From the NCBI GenBank assembly GCA_943325425.2, contig CALPPJ020000070.1, forward strand, positions 1 to 6,803: 6,803 bases of DNA, read 5' to 3'. The notes under the pieces are model-generated. The model searched no databases, was not told the DNA's origin, and saw only the letters and a program-made list of their open reading frames with translations. The stretch's first letter is position 1. Each line of letters begins with the position of its first letter. The position numbers were made by a program, and so were the translations under genes. This DNA is from Bifidobacterium breve (lineage in GTDB: Bacteria; Actinomycetota; Acidimicrobiia; Acidimicrobiales; Ilumatobacteraceae). Shown here one piece after another: positions 1-6,172 of this stretch.

Positions 1-1881
1 CCATATGTTCAGCGAAAACAGCGTGATGGGATTGGCGGCTTCGTTGCCGATGTGCCCTTTGATGACAAGCATGAATCTTTCAGCGACATTGCCCAAGTTG
101 CTGCACAATTGCCGAATTTAAATGTTCCCGTTCGACTGTGGTGGGGTGCAAAAGACCCTGTTTTTAATGATGATTTCGCCGATGATCTGATCAAGCGGTT
201 CTCAGATGTGCAGATTCACAGAGTCGCTAATAGTGGGCACTTAGCAGTTATAGAAACTTCGATCGCAACATTCGTTGAGAATGCGATCTCGCAGTCACAA
301 TTAGTGAATTCGCAAGGTGTAGTCGCAACTGAGATCACCGAATCCCTTTGGTCACGTATTGAAAGTCCAAGCCGTCAAAATACTTTGGCAATCTACGACG
401 GAGCAGATAAGTCATCCGTGAAATTCTCGGAGCTCGATTCGCGTGTCGCAAGTTTTGCTCAGGGTTTGATTCAACAAGGTGTTCAAGCCGGTGACCATGT
501 TGCTGTACTTGTGCCACCAAGCATTGATCTCATTGCCTTGGTGTATGCCTGTTGGCGTATCGGGGCGGTCACTGTCATTGCTGATCGTGGACTTGGCATC
601 AAGGGACTGGGTCGTGCAGTCAAATCATCAAGGGTGCAACATGTCGTTGGCGTACGCTCGGCCATAGTTGCAGCTCGAACTTTGCGCTGGGCTACGCGGG
701 CGACTTTCATTGATCTCAAGTCCTTACAAAACTCCATGCAACTTGAGGGTCTCTCGCAATTGGCGCTTGCTGAACCCGTAGCAAATGATTTGGCGGCCAT
801 TCTTTTTACGTCTGGTGCGACTGGTCCAGCCAAGGGTGTTCGCTATACCCATGGCCAACTCGGGGCACAGCGAGATATTTTGCAAGCGGTGTACAACATC
901 ACGGACACTGACAGTTTTGTGGCCGCGTTCGCACCGTTCGCATTGTTTGGGCCGGCGCTCGGTATCACAACTGGTCTCGCCGACATGGATGTCACCTCGC
1001 CAGCCACTCTGACTGCGCAAGCGTTAGATGATGCATGTCGGGCGACTGAAGCCACGATGGTTTTCGCTTCGCCAGCAGCATTAGCAAATGTTCTCAAGAC
1101 TTCTACGACAAACTTGTTTTCTTTAAAACAGGTGCGACTGGTGATGTCGGCAGGTGCGCCAGTCCCGATTGAAACTTTGCGTCAGATGAAACGGCTTTGC
1201 CCAGATGCAGAGTTGCATACCCCTTACGGAATGACCGAAGTGCTACCAGTCGCTGATCTTTCACTTGAACAACGCGAAGCAGTTGGTGAAGGTACGGGCG
1301 TGTGTGTTGGCAAGCCAGTGAACAACTGCCACGTCAAGATCGTGGCAGTTGATGGTGGCATTACCGAACTACCACATGGCGAAACTGGTGAAGTCGTTGT
1401 GAGCGCGCCGTGGATGTCACTTGGCTATAACCGATTGTGGCTCACCCAACAGAAGGCTCGTTTTGCGAGCGAAGGATTGCCCTGGCATCGCACCGGCGAT
1501 GTCGGCCATCTAGATAGCGAAGGACATGTGTGGATCGAAGGACGAGTAGTACACATGATTCATACGGCTCAAGGATCAATCACGCCAGTGCCGTTGGAAA
1601 CTGTCTGTGAAACGATTTCAGGTGTCCAGCGAGCCGCCGCCGTAGGAATTGGTGAACCAGGTATTCAGCAAATCGTCATTGTTCTTGAAACTGATCAAAA
1701 GAACGACAATGTTGCTTCGGCGGCCTTAACAGCACAAGTGCGTCAGGCGCTTGGACAGGTTGATGTTGTAGCAGTTTGGGAGACGAAAAAACTCCCCGTT
1801 GATATTCGCCACAATTCAAAGATTGATCGCACGGCCTTGGCACAAAGAATGCAGAAAGTTCTTTCAGGTCGATCAAAATGA
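1..1881 (+). CDS. oleBC: OleBC fusion: beta-lactone decarboxylase C-terminus + beta-lactone synthetase (5' partial)
   Basis: The frame is open from the first base, so the gene enters from the left; the GTG at 52 is internal. Bases 1 to about 290 encode the end of an alpha/beta-hydrolase (OleB, haloalkane-dehalogenase-like). Visible are the likely catalytic acid in GAKDPVF (Asp codon 154-156) and the catalytic His in NSGHLAV (238-240); the nucleophile elbow lies outside the window. After a short linker, a complete adenylate-forming domain follows from about 330: phosphate loop LFTSGATGPAKG (from 802), YGMTE (1225), TGD (1492), the IEGR hinge, and the C-terminal VDIRHNSKIDR with its Lys at 1819-1821. 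The RHN(A/S)K ending is, from memory, typical of OleC. In the known pathway OleC closes a beta-lactone from a long-chain 2-alkyl-3-hydroxy acid using ATP, and OleB decarboxylates it to a cis-alkene. Fusion of the two is known in actinobacteria. The stop overlaps the oleD start. A generic acyl-CoA ligase is less likely given the fusion and the oleD neighbour. Confidence 0.88.
   Translation, partial: PYVQRKQRDGIGGFVADVPFDDKHESFSDIAQVAAQLPNLNVPVRLWWGAKDPVFNDDFADDLIKRFSDVQIHRVANSGHLAVIETSIATFVENAISQSQLVNSQGVVATEITESLWSRIESPSRQNTLAIYDGADKSSVKFSELDSRVASFAQGLIQQGVQAGDHVAVLVPPSIDLIALVYACWRIGAVTVIADRGLGIKGLGRAVKSSRVQHVVGVRSAIVAARTLRWATRATFIDLKSLQNSMQLEGLSQLALAEPVANDLAAILFTSGATGPAKGVRYTHGQLGAQRDILQAVYNITDTDSFVAAFAPFALFGPALGITTGLADMDVTSPATLTAQALDDACRATEATMVFASPAALANVLKTSTTNLFSLKQVRLVMSAGAPVPIETLRQMKRLCPDAELHTPYGMTEVLPVADLSLEQREAVGEGTGVCVGKPVNNCHVKIVAVDGGITELPHGETGEVVVSAPWMSLGYNRLWLTQQKARFASEGLPWHRTGDVGHLDSEGHVWIEGRVVHMIHTAQGSITPVPLETVCETISGVQRAAAVGIGEPGIQQIVIVLETDQKNDNVASAALTAQVRQALGQVDVVAVWETKKLPVDIRHNSKIDRTALAQRMQKVLSGRSK
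1323..1351. repeat. Perfect 11-bp inverted repeat inside oleBC
   Basis: Arms CAACTGCCACG (1323-1333) and CGTGGCAGTTG (1341-1351) are exact reverse complements around a 7-base loop (TCAAGAT). In RNA this would form a stable stem-loop in the middle of the OleC part, between the codons for YGMTE and TGD. No T-run follows, so it is not an ordinary intrinsic terminator. Whether it has a role is unknown. Confidence 0.8.
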
Positions 1882-2870
1882 AAGTACTGGTGACTGGTGC
1901 TGGGAGCCTGTTACTTGGCGGCATTGCTCAACAACTTGCTGAGCGCGGTGATCACGTTGTGTGTTTCCAACGTCGAACAACTGAAACGACGCATCAGAAC
2001 ATCACAATGTTTGCCGGCGATATTCGTGATCGAGGTTCGGTCACCGAAGCAGCAAGTGGTTGCGATGCGATCATCCATGGTGCCGCCCGAGTAGGGGTCA
2101 TGGGTTCGTGGGAAGATTTTCATTCCACCAATGTTGATGGGACCATAAATGTTTTGCGTGCAGCGGTTGAACATCACATTGCTCGATTGGTCTATGTTTC
2201 GACTCCTTCAGTTGCCCATGTTGGCGACGCCATTGAGGGAGAAATTGCGACTCCGGCAACAACTGGACGTAAGCGGGCTTACTACGCCGAGTCGAAGGCG
2301 CAAGCGGAGATTTTGGCATTGCAGGCGAACGGTGCAGATTTAGGTGTTGTGGCAATTCGTCCGCACCTCGTTTGGGGTCCTGGAGATACTCAACTCGTTG
2401 GACGAATTGTTGAACGTGCCCGACAAGGTCGACTGGTCATGGTCGGTTCAGGAAATGCTCTCGTTGATTCAACATATATTGACAACGCAATTAGTGCGCA
2501 TATCGCTGCACTCGATGCGGTCACACCTGGATCACCTTGTGCAGGTAAGGCATATGTCATTTCAAACGGCGAACCTCGAACCGTTAATGAATTGATGAGT
2601 CGTATTTGTGATGCGGCTGGAGTTGATTTTTCTCCAAGACATGTTCCGGCAGTGATTGCTCGCAATCTTGGAAGTGTGATTGAGCGAGTGTGGCCCCTAT
2701 TTCGAAAAGATGAACCGCCGATAACACGTTTTGTTGCCGAACAGTTGGGAACCGCGCATTGGTTTGATCAGCGTCCTGCACATGCGGATTTAAATTGGAA
2801 GCCGACGGTGAGCCTAGATGACGGCTTCGTTCGGCTTGCTAAGTGGTTTGAGAACCAGTCCGAGGTTTAA
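1878..2870 (+). CDS. oleD: OleD-like NAD(P)-dependent 2-alkyl-3-oxoalkanoate reductase (extended SDR)
   Basis: A 330-residue protein of the extended short-chain dehydrogenase / NAD-dependent epimerase family. It has an N-terminal Rossmann strand and glycine-rich turn (VTGAGSLLLGG, residues 5-15), an acidic-loop GDIRD (48-52), the active-site Ser in VYVSTPS (S108), the catalytic pair YAESK (Y136, K140) and RPHLVWGPGD (161-170), all typical of the extended group. OleD reduces the beta-keto acid from OleA to the beta-hydroxy acid used by OleC. The ATG overlaps the oleBC stop (ATGA, 1878-1881), so translation is probably coupled; an AGG at 1866-1868 could serve as a weak ribosome site. Oddity: the glycine motif departs from TGxxGxxG, having Ser at the middle Gly and seeming one residue longer before the last Gly. 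Arg codons are almost all CGN (1 AGA of 24), the local norm. Sterol-dehydrogenase-like SDRs look similar, so the specific role rests on the neighbour. Confidence 0.85.
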   Translation: MKVLVTGAGSLLLGGIAQQLAERGDHVVCFQRRTTETTHQNITMFAGDIRDRGSVTEAASGCDAIIHGAARVGVMGSWEDFHSTNVDGTINVLRAAVEHHIARLVYVSTPSVAHVGDAIEGEIATPATTGRKRAYYAESKAQAEILALQANGADLGVVAIRPHLVWGPGDTQLVGRIVERARQGRLVMVGSGNALVDSTYIDNAISAHIAALDAVTPGSPCAGKAYVISNGEPRTVNELMSRICDAAGVDFSPRHVPAVIARNLGSVIERVWPLFRKDEPPITRFVAEQLGTAHWFDQRPAHADLNWKPTVSLDDGFVRLAKWFENQSEV

Positions 2871-4135
2871 CGAGCGAAGATTAGCAAGATCGGTAAACCA
2901 CCACTGATGATTGCAGCGGATAGTAAACCAGTTTGCGAAACTTTGCCACTTCGGTGATCACCAAGTACTTCTTCTGAACGAGCGAGTAGCCATACCAAGA
3001 TAATGAGTGGCGGAGCAGCAAGACCATTGAGAATTGCTGAGAGGTACAAAGCCCGCACTGCATTGAGGCCGAAAAGATTCATGAGTAATCCACCAACCAT
3101 TGAAACCACAATGACTAGATAGAAGGCTTTTGCCTGTGACAGCTTTTTGCCCAAACCTTCACGCCAGCCAAATGCCTCGCTCACCGCGTAGGCGGTCGAA
3201 CCGGCAAGTACTGGTATTGCAAGTAGGCCAGTTCCAACAATGCCCACGGTGAAAAGTAATCCAGCAAGATCACCCGCTAGTGGACGAAGTGCTTCGGCCG
3301 CTTGCTCGGCAGTTGAAATCTGAACAGATCCATTTTTGCCAATGGTTGCTGCAGCAGTCACCATGATTGCAAACATCACAGTGACTCCAGATGACATTCC
3401 GGCAATAACGTCACCACGCATTGAATTGATGTTGAGTCGGGTGGGCAGCAAGGTTCCGCCACTTTCATTGATCTCTTCGACTTCTTCAGCCGCTTGCCAA
3501 AAGAATAGATACGGAGAAATTGTTGTACCGAAGATTGCAATCACTGCGGCGATTTGTGTGCGGCTGAATTCCATGTGCGGAACAAGTGCATGCGTGAGCA
3601 CATCTCGCCATGAAACATCAAGGAAGAATAAAACGATGATGTATGCAACTATTGAGAAACAGAGCCAGCGCAGAACCTTTGAATAGCGGTGGTAAGGAAT
3701 AAACACTTCAAGGCTTGCCATGATTGCGGTGAAGCCGATCACCAAAACTAGATGTGGAATTGGTACCAGCAATTGGGTGGCAGCAGCCATTGAGCCGATA
3801 TCAGCACCAATGTTGAATGTATTCGCCAGAGTCACCAGAGTCACGGCGAATAAAAGGACCTTGCGAGAGAAGTGCATTTTAATGAGAGCGGCAAGACCTT
3901 TGTCGGTGACGAGTCCAAGGCGAGCAGTCGCCTCTTGAACGGCAGTTGCAAGAGGTAGAGCAATGACTGAAGTCCACAAGAGCGAGAAACCAGTTGCTGC
4001 TCCGACTTGTGAATAGGTACCAATTCCAGAAGGATCATCATCGGCTGCGCCGGTGATAATTCCTGGTCCGAGTCGACGAAAATAACCAGAGCCACGAAAT
4101 CGCGAGCGTCGGTGGTGATGCTCTCGTTTACTCAC
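2867..4135 (-). CDS. NRAMP/SLC11-family divalent metal transporter, non-classical branch
   Basis: A 422-residue, strongly hydrophobic inner-membrane protein with about 11 predicted helices, the usual NRAMP length. TM1 carries GPGIITGAADDDPSGIGT (residues 23-40), matching the DPGN position of MntH but as DPSG. The TM6 site reads GTTISPYLFFWQ (203-214), where classical members have MPHN, so the metal-binding Met is replaced by Ser207 and the following His by Tyr209. These changes mark a divergent branch; related SLC11 proteins have been described as Mg2+ (and Mn2+) carriers, so the substrate should not be assumed to be Mn2+ or Fe2+. The N-terminus before TM1 is short, basic and has three consecutive His (6-8). 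The start is GTG; the frame is open upstream to the xthA stop with no other ATG/GTG/TTG, and there is no clear Shine-Dalgarno. It begins 35 bp after xthA, so it may be cotranscribed. Its stop shares TTAA with the oleD stop. Confidence 0.85.
   Translation of the reverse strand: MSKREHHHRRSRFRGSGYFRRLGPGIITGAADDDPSGIGTYSQVGAATGFSLLWTSVIALPLATAVQEATARLGLVTDKGLAALIKMHFSRKVLLFAVTLVTLANTFNIGADIGSMAAATQLLVPIPHLVLVIGFTAIMASLEVFIPYHRYSKVLRWLCFSIVAYIIVLFFLDVSWRDVLTHALVPHMEFSRTQIAAVIAIFGTTISPYLFFWQAAEEVEEINESGGTLLPTRLNINSMRGDVIAGMSSGVTVMFAIMVTAAATIGKNGSVQISTAEQAAEALRPLAGDLAGLLFTVGIVGTGLLAIPVLAGSTAYAVSEAFGWREGLGKKLSQAKAFYLVIVVSMVGGLLMNLFGLNAVRALYLSAILNGLAAPPLIILVWLLARSEEVLGDHRSGKVSQTGLLSAAIISGGLPILLIFAR
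3826..3843. repeat. Two tandem copies of a 9-bp unit in the transporter gene
   Basis: CCAGAGTCA occurs twice in direct succession (3826-3834, 3835-3843). On the coding strand this gives a repeated Val-Thr-Leu (VTLVTLAN) in the third helix region of the NRAMP protein, just before FNIGADIG. It is a small in-frame duplication and does not disturb the frame. Confidence 0.6.
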
Positions 4136-4170
4136 ATGACCATTGTGCCAAGCGGGGAGCCCTGTTGGTC

Positions 4171-4971
4171 TCAGATTTCGTAAGTAGCAATCACTGGGGC
4201 GTGATCAGACCAGCGGGTGTCATATGAAGGCGCACGATCAACAAAAGCATTACTTGCTTTTTTGGCCAGTTCGGGACTCGCTATGTGATAGTCGATCCTC
4301 CAGCCAGCATTGTTATCAAAGGCCTTACCGCGCCACGACCACCACGAATATGGACCTGCTACCTCACCGGAATGTTGGCGTAAAACATCAACCCAACCGT
4401 ATTGGTCAAACATTTCATCAAACCAGGCTCGTTCTTCGGGTAAGAAGCCTGCGCTTTTCAGGTTGCCCTTCCAATTCTTGAGATCGAGTTCTTTATGAGC
4501 GACATTTAAGTCACCAGTGAGCAACAAAAGATTTCCTGATGAGCGCATATCGAGCATGCGTTTCTTCATCGCTTCAAGAAATGCGAACTTCTCCGTCATA
4601 CGCTCAGGCGATTCAGCGTCGCCAGTATGTACGTAAGCAGAGACAACCGAAAGTGTTTTTGTCTTGGTGATTTTGATATCTGACTGAATCCATCGGCCGG
4701 TGAAATTGTGAACCTTGTGATTGCCGCCAATAAGCGAAGTGGCGATGGGGAAGCGACTTGCAACCGCGACGCCCGCCCGGCCTTTTTGGTTGCATTCGGC
4801 GTGAGCGATATGCCAGCCATCACCCATGAGTTCGGCAACTAATTCATCTGGGCATCGAACCTCTTGCATCGTGATGATGTCGGGTTGACGTTCATCAATC
4901 CAGGCGTGCATTCCGTTTTTAACCGCGGCGCGAAGCCCGTTCACGTTGACTGAGGCGATAGTGATCGACAT
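4171..4971 (-). CDS. xthA: Exodeoxyribonuclease III (AP endonuclease)
   Basis: A complete 266-residue member of the endonuclease/exonuclease/phosphatase family, ExoIII type. It cuts DNA 5' to abasic sites and removes 3' blocking groups in base-excision repair, with a 3'-5' exonuclease activity, in the cytoplasm. The family residues are all visible: ASVNVNGLRAA with metal-site Asn at the N-terminus, MQEV (E37), SAYVHTG (Y113), TGDLNVAHKELD (D154, N156), GWRIDYHIAS (D227) and the terminal RWSDHAPV (D256, H257). The SVNVNGLRAA start and KGRAGVAVAS stretch resemble actinobacterial ExoIII more than the E. coli enzyme. The ATG gives the normal N-terminus. The 20 bases upstream have no purine-rich ribosome site but do contain a perfect 10-bp palindrome. 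It sits 73 bp downstream of an AhpD-like gene and 35 bp upstream of the transporter. Length is normal and no active-site residue is missing. Confidence 0.95.
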   Translation of the reverse strand: MSITIASVNVNGLRAAVKNGMHAWIDERQPDIITMQEVRCPDELVAELMGDGWHIAHAECNQKGRAGVAVASRFPIATSLIGGNHKVHNFTGRWIQSDIKITKTKTLSVVSAYVHTGDAESPERMTEKFAFLEAMKKRMLDMRSSGNLLLLTGDLNVAHKELDLKNWKGNLKSAGFLPEERAWFDEMFDQYGWVDVLRQHSGEVAGPYSWWSWRGKAFDNNAGWRIDYHIASPELAKKASNAFVDRAPSYDTRWSDHAPVIATYEI

Positions 4972-4982
4972 ACAAAGATCGT

Positions 4983-4992
4983 GTCATATGAC
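4983..4992. promoter_or_regulatory. 10-bp palindrome upstream of xthA, possible operator
   Basis: GTCATATGAC is a perfect palindrome ending 12 bases upstream of the xthA ATG in the 73-bp gap after the AhpD-like gene. A dimeric regulator could bind there, but its TCATATGA core also occurs inside the xthA coding region (about 4219-4226), so chance is a real alternative. No regulator family can be assigned. Confidence 0.25.
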
Positions 4993-5044
4993 GGACTCGG
5001 TCGCCTAGTTTTTGATGACAGGACGGGTTCTATGTTGTTGAGTC

Positions 5045-5410
5045 TTATGGCGTTGAGTTCTGGGCGGCGACAAAGTCCTTAAATGATGCCAAAGCCCGCG
5101 GGCCATAGACAGTCGCAGGTCCACCGTTCATCAGAACCGCGACACCGATTGCCTCGGCCACTTCGGCCTCGGTGGCGCCCTGTTTAGCAGCCCCTCGCGC
5201 ATGTGAGGCAATGCAGCCGTCACATCGATGACTAATTCCGATTGCGAGCGCAATGAGTTCTTTGGTTTTGCTATCTAATGCCCCAGGAGCCATGACAGAA
5301 GTGTGGAGTCCGGCGAAGGCTTTCATGACATCGGGGATTTGATGGCGTAATTCACGAGCCAAAGGAATGAGCTCGTTCATGACATCGGTACCGTGGGTGT
5401 GATCACTCAT
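5045..5410 (-). CDS. AhpD-like / carboxymuconolactone decarboxylase-family protein
   Basis: A complete 121-residue, all-helical, cytosolic protein of the AhpD / carboxymuconolactone decarboxylase superfamily. The core motif is intact: Glu51, eleven residues, then C63-D-G-C66, and His70 (CDGCIASHA), i.e. the E-x11-CxxC-x3-H pattern of the AhpD active site. The two Cys form the redox disulfide and the Glu/His act as the proton relay, so thiol-dependent peroxide reduction or disulfide reductase activity is plausible. It is a short single-domain form, and no peroxiredoxin partner (AhpC) is present in the window, so the partner and substrate are unknown. True carboxymuconolactone decarboxylases lack the CxxC, which argues against that role. 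The gene is divergent from the methyltransferase and leads into xthA, which may group oxidative-damage functions. The ATG has no obvious Shine-Dalgarno. Confidence 0.88.
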   Translation of the reverse strand: MSDHTHGTDVMNELIPLARELRHQIPDVMKAFAGLHTSVMAPGALDSKTKELIALAIGISHRCDGCIASHARGAAKQGATEAEVAEAIGVAVLMNGGPATVYGPRALASFKDFVAAQNSTP

Positions 5411-5503
5411 GAACTTATTGTTGCATGCAGTGGAGTGATTTAAGAACGGCCTAAAGTCATTTTTGTCGTTTGAGAGATTTTCACTTCACGACAATTGAGA
5501 ACG

Positions 5504-5508
5504 AGAGA
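5504..5508 (+). promoter_or_regulatory. Probable ribosome binding site of the methyltransferase
   Basis: GAGAG with a 7-base spacer to ATG 5516. It supports that start over the TTG at 5495, and it is the only convincing Shine-Dalgarno-like site in front of a complete, non-overlapping gene in this window. Confidence 0.5.
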
Positions 5509-5515
5509 CTCTGAT

Positions 5516-6112
5516 ATGAACATGTGGGATGAGCGGTACGCCGGCAACGAATACGCGTACGGAACCGAGCCAAATTCGTTTTTAGTTGAACGTGCCCTAA
5601 AAGAACCCCGGGGACGTGTTCTGAGCATCGCCGAAGGTGAAGGCCGAAATGCGGTTTGGTTGGCTTCGCAGGGCTTTGATGTCACCTCGTTTGATCAGTC
5701 AACTATTGGCGTGACCAAGACTCTCAAACTCGCGCTACATAGAAGCGTGGTTGTGCATGCATTTAAAGATGACATGACTACTTTTGAGATTGAGCCAAAT
5801 AGTTACGACATGATTGTTTCAATATTTGCTCACACGACATCTGATATACGACGAGGGTTACATCAGAGAGTGACCAACGGATTATGTCGGGGCGGAGTCG
5901 TGGTACTCGAGGCCTATACACCCAATCAGATTCCATTTGGTACCGGTGGGCCCAAGGATCCTGATCTCATGCCGACAACTGATGAATTACGTACCGAATT
6001 CCCAGGCTTAGTTTTCGAACACCTAGAAGAAGTTGAACGTGAAGTTGTTGAAGGAACTCTGCACACTGGTCATGCCGCAGTCGTACAAATGGTGGCCCGC
6101 AAACCTTTGTAA
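5516..6112 (+). CDS. Class I SAM-dependent methyltransferase, TehB-like
   Basis: A 198-residue soluble protein. It opens with MWDERYAGNEYAYGTEPNSF, a characteristic start for a family of small bacterial methyltransferases related to TehB. SAM-binding motif I is VLSIAEGEGRNAVWLA (residues 36-51) and the acidic residue ending strand 2 is D60 (SFDQS). Motif-IV-like YDMIVSIFAH (87-96), then GGVVVLEAYTP (116-126) and FGTGGPKDP (131-139) complete the family pattern, with LHTGHAAVVQ near the C-terminus. The substrate cannot be told from the sequence; relatives act on small molecules such as tellurite, selenium or thiol compounds. I chose ATG 5516 over an in-frame TTG at 5495 because the family starts at about MxMWDERY and a GAGAG lies 7 bases upstream of the ATG. 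The TTG would add seven residues. It is transcribed divergently from the AhpD-like gene. Confidence 0.88.
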   Translation: MNMWDERYAGNEYAYGTEPNSFLVERALKEPRGRVLSIAEGEGRNAVWLASQGFDVTSFDQSTIGVTKTLKLALHRSVVVHAFKDDMTTFEIEPNSYDMIVSIFAHTTSDIRRGLHQRVTNGLCRGGVVVLEAYTPNQIPFGTGGPKDPDLMPTTDELRTEFPGLVFEHLEEVEREVVEGTLHTGHAAVVQMVARKPL

Positions 6113-6136
6113 AGCCTGAAGTGCGGAATTGAAAAG

Positions 6137-6166
6137 CTGACTCTAAAAGGTAACTGATGCCATAAT
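6137..6166 (+). promoter_or_regulatory. Sigma-A-like promoter for the HNH-family gene, leaderless geometry
   Basis: A -10 element CATAAT (6161-6166; 5 of 6 matches to TATAAT) lies 18 bases after a weaker -35 element CTGACT (6137-6142; 4 of 6 to TTGACA). The hexamer ends 6 bases before ATG 6173, so transcription would start at or next to the A of the start codon, giving a leaderless mRNA. No ribosome site is present between the -10 and the ATG, which fits. The element lies between the methyltransferase stop (6112) and the next gene, so the last gene probably has its own transcription unit. Confidence 0.55.
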
Positions 6167-6172
6167 CTTTCG

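Noticed and set aside
52..54. GTG as the start of the oleBC gene
   Set aside because: The frame is open to base 1, and the protein from 52 would begin in the middle of the hydrolase fold, so the gene is truncated by the window edge.
483..1097. Minus-strand and alternate-frame ORFs of 60-116 codons inside oleBC
   Set aside because: They sit wholly inside a well-supported coding frame, have no recognisable domain, and are shadows of its codon pattern.
3336..3938. Plus-strand ORFs opposite the transporter gene (116 and 72 codons)
   Set aside because: The opposite strand encodes a clear NRAMP protein; the plus-strand products show no family motif.
4972..5044. Possible terminator between the AhpD-like gene and xthA
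   Set aside because: No GC-rich hairpin followed by a T-run could be found on the minus strand in this gap.
5422..5429. TGCATGCA palindrome in the divergent intergenic region
   Set aside because: An identical copy lies inside the methyltransferase coding region (5754-5761), and eight bases is short enough for chance; no operator can be claimed.
6157..6165. Minimal ORF ATG-CCA-TAA preceded by AAAAGG at a good spacing (6145-6150), just upstream of the last gene
   Set aside because: It looks like a tiny leader ORF, but it lies over the -10 element, so it would not be transcribed from the proposed promoter, and three codons are easily a chance occurrence.
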